In this document: positions 1 to 12,393 of the stretch, one piece after another | Numbering within the stretch: position 1 is the first letter of the stretch | Layout of the letters: each line of letters opens with the position of its first letter | Source: Mya arenaria | Lineage: Eukaryota > Mollusca > Bivalvia > Myida > Myidae | Direction of reading: 5' to 3' | Length of the DNA: 64,000 nucleotides | Assembly (NCBI RefSeq): GCF_026914265.1 | Contig: NC_069123.1 | Span: 34,929,178-34,993,177, forward strand | Position numbers and translations under genes: made by a program | The notes under the pieces: model-generated | What the model saw: only the letters and a program-made list of their open reading frames with translations | Told to the model about the DNA's origin: nothing | Database searches by the model: none

Positions 1-1035
1 ATTGTTTTAAAAACAAATTAACATGGTAACTGTTCTGAGAGAAGGAAATCCAAAACATTACTCCAAATAAACACTAACTATAAATATTGAATTGAATGAA
101 TGTTATGGTTTTCTCAGAGATAGATTGAAATTCCGTCTGCATTTTAACGGGTTGGTCCATAGGCAGTATGATTATTTTGAAATGTTCAAGTATATCCTAT
201 CACTAATGGCCTGTGGCGGCTTGATGATAAGTTTGCAAGCAAATTAGATTTTTAATGGAATAGATTGAAATTTAGTGATTAACATTCACTTCCTTGTTTC
301 AAAACTGCAAGTATATTTCTTAAAACAGAAGCAACAACCACGAAGACACAGTTATTATGGTGACTGTAGTGTGTCTAATACTTTGGCACATGAAGTCATT
401 TCTCATCTTATTACACATTTTAGTTAAAATGCAAATTCCGTTTTGAACATAAATCTGATAGAAAATTGTTTTGTAAAATTAGCTTTAAACAAATGCACAT
501 GTATGTGGTACACATGCACAATGTTTACTATAAGTATTGAACCTTTAAATGACATAAAATATGCCTTGTTAATAAAAACGTGTTTTTGTCCTTCAACTCA
601 ACGTTTAAGTCCATAAGCGACACCGAGATTGTTGACCTCTTTATTGTTATATTTGTTTACAGAAGTTAAATTATCATGTTAATTGAATTCCATCGTTTCC
701 CCTCTGCGCATGCGTATGTTACACATTATCTCAAGGCTATACATAAGATCAATATCTGTATAATTATATAACATGAAAACATCTGAGTGGAACAAATTTC
801 TTCTGTTTTGAATAAAATTTGAATAAACCATGCAAAACCGCTGTGGGGTTATTTGTACCCAAAATGAATCATTGTATGTAAACATATTTTCCATAAGAAA
901 TTAGTTAAAGTTCCATTTATTGGGTAAAACGGATGTAAAACTTAACTATACTGTTTGGAATTGTGTTTTTTATAGTGTTTTACAGTTTTACTTTTATACG
1001 ATTCTTTCCGGACAAAATAAAGATAGAAAAGCTAA
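1..1035. other. AT-rich 5' flank, no gene seen
   Basis: No coding exon, RNA gene or clear repeat was recognised. The stretch lies immediately upstream of the GT32 signal-anchor exon, so its last part should contain the promoter and 5' UTR of that gene, but no convincing TATA box or initiator could be assigned. Confidence 0.4.
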
Positions 1036-1263
1036 ATGGCTGGAAAACGCTGTAACCTGCCAGTGAAAGCGCTGTGTCGCCGCAAACGAAAATGGTTGCT
1101 AGCCTTCGTCTGTTGCTTGGCGCTTACAGTTCGATTCAATTCCAAGATCAATGACGTCATTATTGAAGGTAATATTTATATACATATGATTCATATATAT
1201 TTTAATTTATATAATAAAAAAATATTAAATATTTCAATTTTTGTTTTTTGTTCTTTCGTTCGT

Positions 1264-1347
<84 letters not shown>

Positions 1348-1488
1348 TCGTTCGTTTTTTCGTTCGTTCGTTTTTTTCCTTCCTTCCTTCGTTTGTTCGT
1401 ACGTTCCTTCGTTCATACATTCGTTCGTTCGTTCATTCATTCATTCATTCATTCATTCATTCATTCATTCATTCATTCATTCATTCAT

Positions 1489-1547
<59 letters not shown>

Positions 1548-1552
1548 TTTGT

Positions 1553-1587
<35 letters not shown>

Positions 1588-4500
1588 TCTATTGTGTGTG
1601 TGTGCGTGCGTACGTGCGTGCGTGCGTGCGTGCGTGCGTGTGTGTGTGCTTTATTAAGTTATTTTTATATGTAACAGTTCATACTATGTTTTACATAGTT
1701 ATGGTCAATTCATTCATTTATCTTTAAGCGCATTGTTTTATCACTTTCTGCAAAAACGAAACTATTATTTACTACATATATTACTCAAAATTTCTCATAA
1801 ACTGCAAACTAGTTTTAATAAAGTCCTGCCGGTGCTGTTTGGCGATAGGCAAAGGTCACATCGTTTGTTTTCCCTTATATAAGATCGTCGCCATATAAGT
1901 AACTTTCTAGTCTCAAAAAGACCAACTGAAAATGTTGAACATTCATTTTTAAAATTTAATATCCGATATGTAAACTTTACATAATATAAACAAAACTGTT
2001 ATTAAATTCAAAACGAAAATATCTTAATCAACATCACGGGTTTTCGTCTTTTCTTATACGCATGTTTTTTATTTTTTATTTTTTTTAATCAAATGTGGTT
2101 TTTATGTCCAGTGCATTCATTTCGACAATTGTTTATGTTTTCACAAAAATATCATGACTGCCTCGTAATTTTGTTTCAACGTTGCGCTTTTTGTAATAAG
2201 TCCATGATTTTGTACCAAATTAAAAAAAAAATCTGCGAGTAACCGGATCCATACTGGTTGAGAAGCAGTTTCCGACAGTTTTTCAAGGTTTTTGTTGAAT
2301 TATTCATACGTGTTTAAATGCCTACTAAAAAAGTTCATATTTTATAAAACTGCAGCTCAAGATGCTATTATCGGTATATTTTTAAAATGTGTGACGTCAC
2401 ATATAGTGTATCTAGTAGGGGCGCCAAGAGGGTACTTACACCGTTCTGATTTGCTTGTGATGAGAAGCAGTTTCCGACAAAACGATAACGCGGTGGTTTT
2501 TAGGTGGTTATCATGTGTTTTTTTATTTGTTTATTTAATAATCATAATATTAGATTATTCTAATACATTTAGAAGATTTTTTTACATAAACTAAGGCATT
2601 TATGAGAAATTTAAACCCCGTAATTTACGACTGCATATTCAATTTCTTCAAATTATTTATAAATCGCGTCACATGAGAATAAAACCGTGACCATAACATA
2701 AGTTTAATTCATGTTTAATAATTAAGCAATATGAATTGATAAAAAAACACAGATACAAAATTAACTCGTACAATATGTACAAATATCACAATATCACAAT
2801 ATATATATATATCACATATATATATATATATATGAACATGATAATAAAATGAATGTGATGTTGGATGAAAAGGTGACGATGACAAAACGACTACGACCAC
2901 GACAACGACGATGATGATGATGATGATGAAACATACGGTACTCATATAACAAACATATTATTATTATTCTTCAGAACAAAACAAGCACACCCACTCACTC
3001 CCGGTATCCAAACTTTCTTGCAACGACATCTGCTCACTTTCACTCAGGCAACTAAAATGATACCATCCACTCCGTTTACAATCCTCTGCCCTGTCACACC
3101 CATACCATTCCACGCCCTCTTTCTCGTCATTCACTCTTGCCCGAATCCCACACAACCCACACGTATATTTTTTATCGGCCAGTCTACCAAATGTCTGTCT
3201 TTCACGTCTCAAGTTCTCGCGCTCTAAATCTTTCTCCATTTTCTCATGTTCCCTCCGCTGCCTTTTCGACAACCGCTCTGCCTCATGATCTAAACGCTGT
3301 TTCCTCTTCTCCTCCCTTTCCTTCGCGCGTGTTTCTGCAGCAACCTTTCTTTCTGCAGCCTCAGTTTCATTCGCCTAAAGAATATGACAACATACAAGCG
3401 GAGTGCCTTTACACAGCGTCAATTATAACCTCAAATTTATTTTTTTCAAAACATAGTACAAGCAATGTATATACTAAATATTATGTCTCTATGATTATTA
3501 TTTATTTACCATAATATCTTAAAGTTACCTTCAACGACTCTAATATATCGTCGCTCGATATCACTCTTCCTGTCGCCACAATCTTGGCGCTTGGTTTCTT
3601 AATCGGGGCAGCCGGCATTGGTGGTGGCACTAATATGTCCCAAAGATGTCTTTGCACCAGCCCTCTCTTCACGAGAGGATTATCCCCGATAAAGCTACCA
3701 CAGGCATGACAGCTACGGATCGGTTCGGTATCTTGTGGTAGAGATACGTCTATGGTTGGTGGAACCAGCTCGGCATCTGGTATCTGCTTCCTGTCCACTG
3801 GGAAGATGCCCGATAGCCTGAAAGCCTCCTTTATGCTGGAAGGAGATGTCTGGTCGAATGCATGTGAAATTATGACCGGGAGCTTCGCCTTCGATATGGC
3901 CACACCTGGTCTCAGGAATCCGAGATTGTTGCATATCTTTGAAACCTGAACAAAGCATGTATGGTCGCTTAATGAAAAACATCAACAATCCTGCTGTTCC
4001 TAAACATGTATTACATATAGAGAAGACCCGGGTTTGGTATACAAACCATGTTATATAGTTATTTTAAATGTCTTAAAATTTCACTTCATACTGGTATGCA
4101 CTTGACTTAGCATTGCATTGCATATTGTGTGAAGGTGTAGCAATACAATTCATACAACAAGCATGCCGATTTACCTTCTGCTTTAATGGACCATTAATGT
4201 GAACGTCAAGTGGCTGTAGAAGGTGAGTGGTGTGGCTTGGAAGCCCGATAAGGACAATGTCGTTTGCCCGTGCAGCCTGTATTAGCGGTAAGCTGATATG
4301 CGAGTCGTGGTTGTTCATGAGGAGTTAAACCGTGTTAAATTTAGTATTCAGTAACATAAACGATCTTATATCTTAGGTATTAAGGTTACCAGATCACTTG
4401 ACAATGTCCAGAATGAAACAGCGGGCTCTTTCTCTAGATAGAGGTAGATGTTGGGCTGCGCAGTACATAGAGAAGTTGACAAATGCCTGAGTATCTTCCT

Positions 4501-7500
4501 CAGACAGCTGCTTTGGAGGCCCTGTTTTAGTGCGGAGGTCAGGATTATTTACATGGTCATGTAGGGTTGTTCTTGGAATACAGAATTCCTTTGCAGCTTT
4601 TGACATACTTAAATGCCCCCGACGGACGCTGGCAATCGCATGCTTCAAATCATGACCAGAATATTGTTTTGGCATGTTGTCTATACCCAGTTTACTGAAA
4701 TAAATGATCACAAATTAATGATAAAATTGGTATAAAGGGTACTTTTTTTTGGCAAGTTTGCATGAATGATAAAAATTATTTACATTTATATATAAATAGG
4801 GACAATAATAATAATAATGATTATTATAATAATAATCATAAATAATAAAAACAATTATTATTTAATAATTAATAAATGTCAAGCTAAATAATAAGTATAC
4901 TCATAAGAATAATCATAGCAATAATTGTTATAATATAAGAAATAATTAAAATACTTTTTATTAAAATAGCATATTTATGAACACATCAGCAAGGGCGCTA
5001 TATTATATTTATATTCACTAATTGATGACCAATTAACATAAATACCCCGTAGGCAGCCTCATGATTCCAAAATAGTGTGCCGTACAGTAGCAGAAAATGA
5101 AGCGTCGCTAATGTAAACAATAACAGTCAGTTCGTTCGCAAAATCATGAAGACGCTGATTATCATTGATATTTTTATTCATTTCTGATATGAACTTGTGT
5201 TTGTTTACATTTTAGTGAATGTGGGTCTGAAACTAGCATGGCAGTAGTGTTCACAAAATAAGTACACAATGATCATAGTTTGTATAAGGCATTTTAGGAA
5301 AACCTTGCAGCTATTCATAGATATGCAAATTAGGTTCACACGCATGCGCAATGTGCAGCGCGTGCCGACCCCCCACGTGCGAGTTTGTGTACAAAATGAA
5401 AAATAAACATTAAATAGTAAACAATAATAAAAGCAACTTACGTGTCTTGGTAAGAACTCCAACTTTTGATTGCCTAGTAACCATAGAATTGAGTTGCAGT
5501 AACTTCTTTATGAAGATCAAAAGAAAGTACGCGAAAAGGCGAATTGTCGGAAACTGCTTTCCGTCGGAAACTGCTTCTCAACCAGTATCTGGGCTTTTTG
5601 CGCCTGGGTTTTCCAGGGTTTCTGTAACCATGTGGTTGTAATAATTAATCGTGAATCACTATCGAGGTATTATGAGTTACGAGGTTAGTAGGAGACCCGA
5701 TATGGGATATACCGGGCAAAGAAAACATATCGGTCGAGAGTGAAGCTCCATATATCTCAGATCCGGTCACCTACAAAAAATAAATAAAAACTTGTCAAAA
5801 CGTTCAATCTGTAAGAGTGCAGCTTTTATAATGGTGATGGTAAATATTTTTTTTAACATTTGAAAAATAAGTATTATACATTGTCTAAAATAAATTTTAT
5901 CCAAAAACAATATTTAGCTCTGCATACAAACGAGGTATTTCTGTAAAGTTCGTGGAATAAATAAAACAACACTTAATTGTATCTATTTTTAGCAGTTTTA
6001 AATTTGAGTATAACATTTTTAAAATTAATATGAATTTGCAGTTTATATAATTCAATAATTAATATCAATGAAGAGCAATCAAAACATTTATAAATTATTC
6101 ATTATTAAATTTCTGTTGATTTCTGAAATATTTGATGACCGTTTTACCACAGAGGAAGCGCAAATCGATAAATAACAGGCTGAGCCCTTTTTAAAAATGC
6201 ACTATTACTCCCAAATAAGATTTACCAGGCAAATAATACAATGTTTAAATATACCAGAAATGATGAATAAATGTCGAAAACAATGGTTCTTACGAAGGAT
6301 TCCGAGTTATTTGTTGAAAGAAATGTGTAGAAAACACGGTATTTCTACCGTATTAAAACGATAGTAGATCACTGTAAATCTTTAAGCATTCACCAATCAT
6401 TTAATTATTTTGAGTTTTCAGCTATTCAATACACGGTCACAATCTTGTTATTAGTACTTAATATTTTTCATAAATGCAATATTTAGTTAGTAGTTAAATA
6501 TTTATCACTCAAAACTTATGCTTGTTATACATGTGTATGTATTGATTTTGAATAAGAGTGTCACTTTTAACTTTTCACTGACAGTCATTTTATTAGGTAT
6601 ATATCTATATAAAAAGTAGCCTCACTGTGATAAGTATTGATAAGTTTACCAGTATTAAGCAAGGTTCGGAAAACATTATTTATTTAGATGACTAAAGTTA
6701 AGTTTATGTAAAGGGTTTAAATACAATAATACGAATAAATGTGTTCTTAAATAAAATGATATGTATCTTTGATTTGGCAAGCCAATTTTGCTCACTTTTT
6801 TATTTATTACTAACGTTACCAATCTGTTTCAATAACATGTTTTCAGACGCTGAAATTATAAGGTCGTCTGCTTCAAACATTTTACGACTTCACTGGAACG
6901 TGGCGGAAACTAATCGGAGTTTTGCCGATGGTAAGTCAGTTCAACGTATCATTTTGTTTGTGATGGAAGTAATGACTTAAAAAGAATATATATTTCCCCT
7001 TTAAGCACAAAAGGGCCTGAGGCCAAATTTTTCAATGAATTGATCCACAGTTAACTACATGTTTATGATAATGAAATCTTGTTTATACTTTGAATTTTTG
7101 AGTAAAAATGTGTTATACAGGGGCGGGTCCAGTATTTGACGTTAGAAGGGGCCCAACCTTTTTAATTGTGCCCTTCCCTCAGTTCCCAATTTTATTTGGT
7201 TTAAATTTTTGGCAAGGAGTTTAGAGGTACTCTCTCATGATAATGATTTTAACAATATCTAGTTCTAAATGGTGCATTTTGGGCGTTTTTATTTCAATTT
7301 TCTTCTATATTAAAAATAAAAAGTACACTTCGACGATTTTAGAGGGGTCTTGCTCCGGGTGCCTCCTTCCTCGGATCCGTTATTGCAATATATATTGGCT
7401 ATGCAAATGTATTCAGATGCTTAGAATTAGAGGCGAAACAGCTGCTCCTTCTATTGTATCACTAATTAAAACTAGAATTCTCAACAACTTACAATAATGT

Positions 7501-9911
7501 TTACTACATAAGCATGTTTTAAACTTAATCATGTGATTGAAATCTAAAAATAGCTCTGATTTTCCATAACGCTTGCCCTGTATAAAATGACGTACTTTTG
7601 GGGTAAAATTGCTTAAGATGTCTACATGGTCTACATCTAAGGGTACTATGAAATAAAATCCAAACCAATTGCACATATGAAGGCCTTTGTTAAACACTCG
7701 TTCATATTTTCTGGTGAACTATTTACTGATATTACTTTCAGAGGATAACATCAGCACAAAAGTATCATTCGTACTGTTCCATGAAGGTAAAATATTACTT
7801 CACCATTTACTCCGAAAAAAGTACAAGTAATAAATACACATTTTTATCATATGCTTTCTTATAATTTGAAGAAATTTATCAGTGAAATAAAAAATATATT
7901 AAATGTTCCAAACAATGTAATAACATGTTTTTGTTTTTTCACTGATTTGAAATTTCAGTCTGTTCTCACATCTTAATCAAACGACTCGGGCACAATTTCA
8001 ACGACGTAATTGAAAAATATACAATTCGTTGTCCTTTTATTTTCTTTTAAGGCATATTTGTAAAGGAAGTATTGTAAGGTCGTAATTCATTTAACCTCGT
8101 GAATATCAAAAGTAAATACATACAGGATAATTGTTTGTTTCAGTTAAAGGTCGTTATATATCTATCTGAGTGAGCACCAAAATTTATATTTCACGATTGG
8201 CGAAGCCACGATGTGAAATAAATTGATATCTTACACTGAATCAAACACTTTTTCTTATTGTTGAATGCCTTAAATTGGAATTGAAAGTAATTAAATTACA
8301 ATATGTAAAAAGGGGGTGAATTTATATGCACAGGTTACGTCATTTCAAAAATGAAGTTTCATATGAATGTGAATATGAAATTTCAAAACAGTAAATATTC
8401 AACTTGATATTTTCACTGTTTGAAACAGTGAAATATCAATTTTATTTCACTGATAAATCTCTTTAAATCTCCCGAATCCATATAATCAAATGTATTTTAT
8501 TCGTTGCGACGCCAATCGTGAAATATTGCTATGATGCTTACCCATTTAAATATACAATGATCTTATACTGAAAGAAACCCTTATCCTCTATGTGAAAATA
8601 ACAAGTAATATAATAGCTCAACTGTTTTAAATCGGAAAAATGCAAACATATGTTTTATTCGTTTAAAATGAAGTTGCTATATAAAATTATGTTGTTGTAT
8701 CGACTTTGAAACTACAGATGGCATAAAAATGACGTTTGTGTGTTTACGAAACTATTTTTAAATTAATGATTTCCTTTAACTACAAACAGTATTCAATTCG
8801 GCTACCAGGATATGTGTTAGTTTATATTTCAGTAAAAAAGAACTCGTCAGTCCTTCTCACAGCAGACAATATTCGGAAGAATGTCGACCCAGTTTTCCTT
8901 GAACCGGAAGTAACGGAAGACTTTCCAACCACGACTGGTGACGAACCGCGAATTCCACATATAATTCACCAGACATATAAATCCGAAAGTATACCGCAGG
9001 TATACATTCCTCTCATTCAATCCTTTATACAGCATAACAGGAACTGGACCTACTTTTTCTGGACGGATTCATCCGCACGGAAACTTATATCAGAACGATT
9101 CCCAAATTTCCTGCACACTTGGGATAACTACAAGAAGGGAGTTTATCGCGCAGATGCTTTGCGGTATTTCGTACTTCATGAGTTTGGCGGAATATACGTC
9201 GATTTGGACTTTCAGTGTTTGCGACCCCTTGATCGCGTCACATATAAATATTCGGCAATATTCCCATCAGAACCCCTTGAACACTCGGTGTTTCTTTATA
9301 AAATGCCACTGTTTGTAAACAACGCTATTATGATGTCGCGCCCCAAGCATCCGTTTTTGAAATATTTGATGGATCGTTTAAGTTGGAGTAGAAATAACAG
9401 GAATTTGCTAGAAGTCGCTGGCCCAGCTTTTGTCCACAGGCAATTCTTTAACTACAACGGGATACGTCAAGTAACGGTTGATGCAAATGGAGATAAAAAC
9501 TCCACAGTTCCCTACTCCGCACCAAAACACATGAAATTTCCACCAGACCATGCAGATGGAATTTACGTACCAAACACGCACTACTTCATGAACACTCTTG
9601 CTGCCAACTTTCCCGTAGAAAATGCTCGGAACACATGTCGAAATAAAGTTTTTTTGGATAACATGGAGCAATGCTATGGAAATGGACAACGCCGTCGTTG
9701 TAAACCAATGAAAATAAGCATGGCTCAAACACATTCCAACATAAAACGTGCATGTAATGAGCTTGCGCGTCGCGACATCCGGTCACAAGAGGACCACTTC
9801 CGATTCACGTATACAGTTCACCACTGGTTCTCATCTTACGCTAATTCAAGAATCGTTTTCCAGAACAATTCTGATATTCGCGATATAGTTCCCGAAGTCC
9901 GTATATTCTAA
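1036..9911 (+). CDS. GT32-type (DXD, OCH1-like) glycosyltransferase, four coding exons
   Basis: Exons read as 1036..1168, 6847..6930, 7742..7786 and 8833..9911. All junctions are GT/AG and phase 1, and together they give 446 residues. Exon 1 encodes a short basic N-terminus (RRKRK) and a hydrophobic stretch (WLLAFVCCLALTV), a type II signal anchor typical of Golgi transferases. The last exon carries the family marks: IPHIIHQT near residues 128-135, then RADALRYFVLHEFGGIYVDLD, whose Asp-Leu-Asp (about 211-213) is the metal and nucleotide-sugar binding DXD. The family transfers a sugar from a nucleotide donor to glycan or lipid acceptors in the Golgi. The exact sugar and acceptor cannot be read here. 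The acceptor at 8833 is chosen because the open frame upstream of it has no homology and the paralogous exons start at the same place. Intron 1 is expanded by a microsatellite and a transposon. Confidence 0.82.
1249..1650. repeat. compound tetranucleotide microsatellite
   Basis: Successive pure blocks lie in intron 1 of the GT32 gene. They are (TTTC)n to about 1349, TTCG/TTCC-type variants to about 1430, (ATTC)n to about 1487, (ATTT)n to about 1590, then GTGT/GTGC repeats to about 1648. Because the tetramers contain no stop in several frames they create long low-complexity open frames rich in Phe/Ser or Lys/Glu/Arg. These are not genes. Confidence 0.95.
2964..3272 (-). CDS. PHD-type zinc finger piece of the pogo-like element
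   Basis: A charged coiled-coil-like start (KRQRREHEKMEKDLEREN) is followed by a Cys/His set: CGLCGIRA, then WYGCDRAEDCKRSGWYHFSC, then WVCLFC. The spacing Cys-x2-Cys ... Cys-x4-Cys ... His-x2-Cys ... Cys-x2-Cys fits a PHD-like finger, which usually binds histone H3 tails. It ends two residues after the last Cys with a natural stop, so it is read as the C-terminus of the element's protein, not as a host gene. Its location between the element's inverted repeats supports this. Confidence 0.7.
   Translation of the reverse strand: MSKRQRREHEKMEKDLERENLRRERQTFGRLADKKYTCGLCGIRARVNDEKEGVEWYGCDRAEDCKRSGWYHFSCLSESEQMSLQESLDTGSEWVCLFCSEE
3502..3903 (-). pseudogene. transposase C-terminal region
   Basis: Contains SSIKEAFRLSGIFPVDRKQI, the 'F-x-x-[ST]-G-I-x-P' motif that ends DDE_1 domains in pogo and Tigger proteins, followed by a proline-rich linker and a Cys-x-x-Cys pair. 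It lies in the same element as the helix-turn-helix and the finger, and the pieces may originally have been separated by short introns. Confidence 0.7.
4073..4318 (-). pseudogene. transposase DDE_1 catalytic fragment
   Basis: Reads NNHDSHISLPLIQAARANDI followed by VLIGLPSHTTHLLQPLDV, the segment of DDE_1 (jerky/Tigger/pogo) transposases that carries the second acidic catalytic residue. HLLQPLDV is highly diagnostic. The partner pieces are the helix-turn-helix at 4394..4675 upstream and the C-terminal region at 3502..3903 downstream on the same strand. After KQKVNRHAC the frame runs into non-homologous sequence. Confidence 0.8.
4394..4675 (-). pseudogene. transposase N-terminus, pipsqueak-type helix-turn-helix
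   Basis: Starts MPKQYSGHDLKHAIASVRRG and continues SMSKAAKEFCIPRTTLHDHV, the classic psq/CENP-B-like helix-turn-helix that binds the transposon ends. The frame then reads through a Pro/Leu segment with SREXARCF, as in other DDE_1 transposases, and stops at 4394. The next coding piece joins only much later in the expected protein, so roughly a hundred or more residues, including the first catalytic Asp, are gone or lie in unrecognised sequence. Confidence 0.75.
5740..5826. mobile_element. possible MITE end remnant
   Basis: AATCTGTAAGAGTGCAGCT at about 5808-5826 differs by one base from the right terminal repeat of the MITE at 11223..11414. No matching left end was found, so this is probably a solo or decayed end. 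Confidence 0.4.
7110..7380. repeat. probable interspersed repeat in GT32 intron 2
   Basis: The stretch has a G-rich left edge (GGGGCGGGTCCAGTATTTGA near 7120) and a C/G-rich right edge with CGGATCC near 7372. It stands out from the AT-rich intron and has the look of an invertebrate interspersed element. No clean terminal repeats or target duplication could be defined. Confidence 0.3.
8177..8535. mobile_element. MITE-like inverted-repeat element
   Basis: ATATTTCACGATTGGCG at 8186-8202 is matched by its reverse complement at 8510-8526. The interior includes a near-perfect hairpin around 8404-8440 built on GATATTTTCACTGTTT. It lies in intron 3 of the GT32 gene, just before the catalytic exon. 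No transposase coding sequence is present. Confidence 0.55.
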
Positions 9912-10005
9912 AAATGATTTTTTATTCGTCGTGAACATTTTGTTATACATAGATTCATCTGAATGATTGGTATAAAGTCTAGAGCCCATATTTACTAACG
10001 TCCAG

Positions 10006-10254
10006 GGGCGGTATTCATAAAACTTCTTAAGTCATTTCCTAACTTAAGTCAGTTTCTTAAAATTTGCAAAGTCAAATGAAAAGAAATGTATTAGTGTTTT
10101 TTTAACATTGAAGTATATTTTATTCAATAAGATCCATAGAAATAATGCGTTTTGGAAATTCTTTATTTCTTATTTCATATGACTTAAGAGATAATAAAAT
10201 TAGGCAAGTGACTTTAGTTAGGAAATGACTTAAGCAGTTTTATGAATACCAACC
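10006..10254. mobile_element. MITE with 35-bp terminal inverted repeats
   Basis: The left arm, 10010-10044, starts GGTATTCATAAAACTTCTTA. The right arm, 10216-10250, is its reverse complement with one mismatch. The weaker G-rich outer bases (GGGGC on the left, complement CCC on the right) suggest that the element starts a few bases further out. It is about 250 bp, non-coding, and lies just downstream of the GT32 stop codon. Confidence 0.75.
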
Positions 10255-10529
10255 CAAGGTTTGAGTTGAGACTCAAGAATAACAGTTGAAATCTGAATGC
10301 ATTTTAGAACTTGCTGTGTGTGAACGAGTGATTTAAAGTATAAAGACCATGGCAATGTACAAACTAGAGTCGGAAGTGGAAGGAAGATATTAGTCGCGGA
10401 CAGCTACAGCTCTTTAGTTTAACGCTTGGTTAAAATATATATATATATTTAGCAGGAATAACTCTAATCAAAGATTTTGAAAAAAACGCATTGACTGGAA
10501 AAGTACACAATAAGGCTTCAATAGGCTTT

Positions 10530-10745
10530 AATCTCCAGGTAGTTTACATTTAACTGTCCGTTCCAAGGCGGTACCTTAACAATCCTTGATAAACAAACCT
10601 AGTTTTTTTTATATAGTATATAGATATACTGCATTGTGTGTGGAGTTTTGTGCTGTTGTTCCACTTTTTTGTTTGTGATTGTTTGTTTTTGTGTTCTATG
10701 TATTTGGCGTTTACCCTGTGAAATTAAACGGGTTTTATGTTTAAA
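10530..10745 (+). repeat. dispersed repeat, copy 1
   Basis: About 215 bp with landmarks TTTTGTGCTGTTGTTCCA, TTTTTGTGTTCTATGT and GGGTTTTATGTTTAAAC. The same landmarks in the same order occur in reverse orientation at 21475..21665. The family was not identified. Length and lack of coding fit a SINE or MITE. Confidence 0.6.
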
Positions 10746-11222
10746 CTATTTGCTACTGAGCTTGTTTCTGTAGTTTTTCATATAATTATTCAATTGACGA
10801 ATAAAAGGGGGTGGTGGTAGTGTGGGCACCCAGTACTTACAATGCTAGTAAAGTGGAGTAAAGGGCGAAACAACTGGACTGTACAACAACAGTATACCAA
10901 AGTTTAATCATTGAGGCAAAATAACACAACTCGATCCAAATATGTTTGTTATTCAGACAAACATGTCATTTAAACAATCATAATGGATGGTTGGTTTTTG
11001 ACCCGACAGACGCTGAATCGAAACATATTGACGTCATAAGGAAATGAATGCACGCAAGTGCATTTAAAAACAACAACAATACACTGTATATTTGTGCATT
11101 TCGTCTTAGTTGCATACGGTTTTGCACTGAATATGGCCTTTATATACTAGTATGCTGTATGCAATAATAAAAGCACATATACATCTTTTGTCGGTCTTAA
11201 CCATCTGTGATATGCCATTTAA

Positions 11223-11414
11223 AGCTGCACTCTCACAGATTTACCGTTTTTACAACATTTTTTTGCTTGGAATGAGCAAATTTTTGCGTAAATATCTGCA
11301 AACCAGTGATAAAAGACTGCTGACAAAAAATCAGACCGTAGATTTTCATATTTCCGTTCGAAAATTGATGTTTTATGGCTTAAACCGTGGCTTTCAATCT
11401 GTGAGAGTGCAGCT
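11223..11414. mobile_element. 192-bp MITE with perfect 19-bp inverted repeats
   Basis: AGCTGCACTCTCACAGATT at 11223-11241 is matched exactly by its reverse complement at 11396-11414. The interior is AT-rich and has no gene. The open frame at 11152..11481 crosses the element and is a product of it, not a protein gene. Confidence 0.85.
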
Positions 11415-12393
11415 AGAAATGTGTGTATTTACCCTAAAGCAATGCGTTAAAATATATACCATTTTATTCATATTCCGCTGATTGCTTGATTTAACATACC
11501 ATATGCTGATAAGTATAATAAATACGTATATTACTTATGCTTGGTGTGCTTCAGGAAATCGGCGCATTATCAACTGAATTATTACAGAGTGTATTCTTTG
11601 GTGAGAAATACAAGCAGAAAATAGGATAACTTATATATGAAAATATAAAATCTTAAGACGACTGAATCCAGCATGATACGTATAGGCACATGTTCTAGAA
11701 AGAATACAAGACTGAAAGTTTTAGTCAGTTGTTTTAGCATTATAGTCTGTTTTGGAACTGGAACCTTATTCTTAAAATGTGAGTTTACAATTTTTATATA
11801 CTTTATCAACTGTGTAGTGTTTTACAAAGTCTACCTTATACTCTAGTTTATGGAATGAAATATGTTTCAGTTATGGTTTAAAATTCTTAATGTTTACGAC
11901 AGATATAAAAATGTTTAAAGATATAAATACGTTCACTGAACCATGTGTACAAGTCTTTAACAATACCTTTATCTTAGGCATCCCAAACCGAGACTTAAAT
12001 AGTTATGAGTTATGGGCCTTTAGACGTGGCAATACCGATATTACAGGCATTATTGGAACAAGCATGATAGTAATGGTACTAAGTCAATATTGCTTATATA
12101 CACTATTCAATTAAGAAGCAAGATATAGTGTTAAAAGTTAAAGAGTCACACCATCTAACGAACGAGCGCATAGGAAAAAAACCCATATACTTTTAATTCC
12201 AATAATAGGGATATAATTGAAAGAAAAAATGTTTGTCTCATAAAGCAATATAGTTCACCTTGTGAACACCCTAAGTGAATATTTAACTTGTGGCTTTTGG
12301 CTTTTTGACTTTTGGTGCTCACTCGCTAAAATATATCACGATCTTACGCAGAAACAAATAAGTATCCCCGAGCTGCCTATTTATTTCTTTCAG

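Larger units (their letters stand above)
2254..5585 (-). mobile_element. pogo/Tigger-like (Tc1/mariner superfamily) DNA transposon, decayed
   Basis: The ends form terminal inverted repeats. The left end reads CTGGTTGAGAAGCAGTTTCC at 2254 and its reverse complement ends at 5585. Each end is flanked by TA, the target duplication of this superfamily. The core AGAAGCAGTTTCCGAC recurs as a subterminal copy near 2464 on the left and near 5545 on the right. Inside, on the minus strand, lie in order an HTH (pipsqueak type) piece, a DDE_1 piece, the DDE C-terminal region and a Cys/His-rich PHD-type finger. Most of the first half of the DDE domain is missing, so the copy cannot encode a full transposase. 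It sits in intron 1 of the GT32 gene on the opposite strand. Confidence 0.85.

Noticed and set aside
1036-1727. Long Ser/Phe/Ile/Leu-rich open frames on the plus strand and Lys/Glu/Arg-rich ones on the minus strand
   Set aside because: Translations of the tetranucleotide microsatellite. Only 1036..1168 is a real exon, ending at a GT donor.
3018-3514. Plus-strand open frames opposite the transposon finger
   Set aside because: Shadows of the minus-strand transposase pieces, with no motif of their own.
8736-8832. Extension of the GT32 catalytic exon upstream to 8736
   Set aside because: The frame is open by chance. The acceptor before 8833, the phase match with exon 3 and the identical start in both pseudogenes place the exon start at 8833.
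11152-11481. 109-residue open frame as a gene
   Set aside because: It spans both ends of the MITE with perfect 19-bp inverted repeats. The frame is a by-product.
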